DNA of 6,623 nucleotides. Origin: an uncultured Clostridium sp. Lineage in GTDB: Bacteria > Bacillota > Clostridia > TANB77 > CAG-508. Location of the stretch: NCBI GenBank assembly GCA_900556975.1, contig USQZ01000065.1:1-6623 (forward strand), written 5' to 3'. A program made the position numbers and the translations under genes. Below, piece by piece: positions 6,542-6,623 of the stretch (position 1 is the first letter of the stretch; the number at the start of each line of letters is the position of its first letter). Under the pieces are notes generated by a model that saw only the letters and a list, made by a program, of their open reading frames with translations, had not been told where the DNA came from and did not search any database.

Positions 6542-6623
6542 ATATGCGCACCAATATTATATTTGATTTTTTTAGTGACGCGCAGTTTGAAAGTTTTTCC
6601 CTAACCTTCTAAACGAAGTTTAG
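6542..6623. other. Non-coding right edge with a terminal hairpin
   Basis: I find no supported gene in these 82 bases. The final 15 bases are a perfect hairpin, CTAAAC-GAA-GTTTAG (6609-6614, 6615-6617, 6618-6623), that ends exactly at the window edge, so its continuation is unseen. TGCGC (6545-6549) and GCGCA (6582-6586 region) form a weak, distant inverted pair. The hairpin may belong to a terminator, a leader RNA or a repeat of the neighbouring locus. Confidence 0.4.

Noticed and set aside
6556..6561. TATAAT on the minus strand as a -10 box
   Set aside because: No -35 box at 16-18 bp, and the transcript would run straight into the operon terminator and antisense to the ABC gene.
6551..6575. 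A weak stem before TTTTTTT as another terminator
   Set aside because: Only about five pairs with a bulge can form, nearly all A-T; not convincing.
6394..6612. A 72-codon plus-strand frame running off the end of the second ABC gene
   Set aside because: Its first half lies inside the ABC gene in another frame and its second half crosses the operon terminator. No ribosome binding site.
1..6623. CRISPR array, tRNA, rRNA, insertion sequence, phage or defence system
   Set aside because: No regularly spaced repeats, no cloverleaf or rRNA motifs, no transposase or integrase, and all long frames are explained by rny, tetR and the two exporter subunits.

Overview
The window looks like chromosomal DNA from a low-GC Bacillota (Firmicutes) bacterium, probably a clostridial or related lineage. 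This rests on strong A/T bias at third codon positions, AGGAGG-type ribosome binding sites, U-tailed intrinsic terminators, a perfect sigma-A type promoter, and RNase Y, which is typical of this phylum. All genes read left to right. Tryptophan is encoded by TGG and no gene has an internal TGA, so the ordinary bacterial code fits. The genus cannot be fixed from the sequence.

Layout: (1) Positions 1-1463 hold the 3' 486 codons of rny (RNase Y), cut by the left edge. Only the membrane anchor and the first residues, about 34 codons, should be missing. (2) Positions 1464-1724 are intergenic: two U-tailed hairpins about 46 bases apart, then a consensus promoter (TTGACA, 17 bp, TATAAT) whose spacer is filled exactly by an inverted repeat, a likely repressor operator. 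(3) Positions 1725-6494 form a three-gene operon: a TetR-family regulator, then two half-size ABC exporter subunits with gaps of 25 and 20 bases. (4) An intrinsic terminator at about 6508-6541 closes the operon. The last 82 bases carry no gene I can support and end in a hairpin that touches the window edge.

How the genes work together: the TetR protein probably binds the operator inside its own promoter and so represses the whole operon until a ligand releases it. The two ABC proteins should form one heterodimeric exporter. The first subunit has a degenerate ATPase site (Asp for the catalytic Glu, Gln for the switch His) but a good signature motif. The second has a canonical Walker B Glu and switch His but a deviating signature (ISAGQ). 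Together they would give one catalytic and one degenerate ATP site, as in TM287/288, LmrCD and BmrCD. Substrate is unknown; drug, lipid or peptide export are all possible.

I do not see a clearly undescribed system. The most distinctive elements are the extracellular region of about 185 residues inserted between TM1 and TM2 of the degenerate subunit, the operator placed exactly in the promoter spacer, and a tandem duplication of the Shine-Dalgarno core before the first ABC gene.
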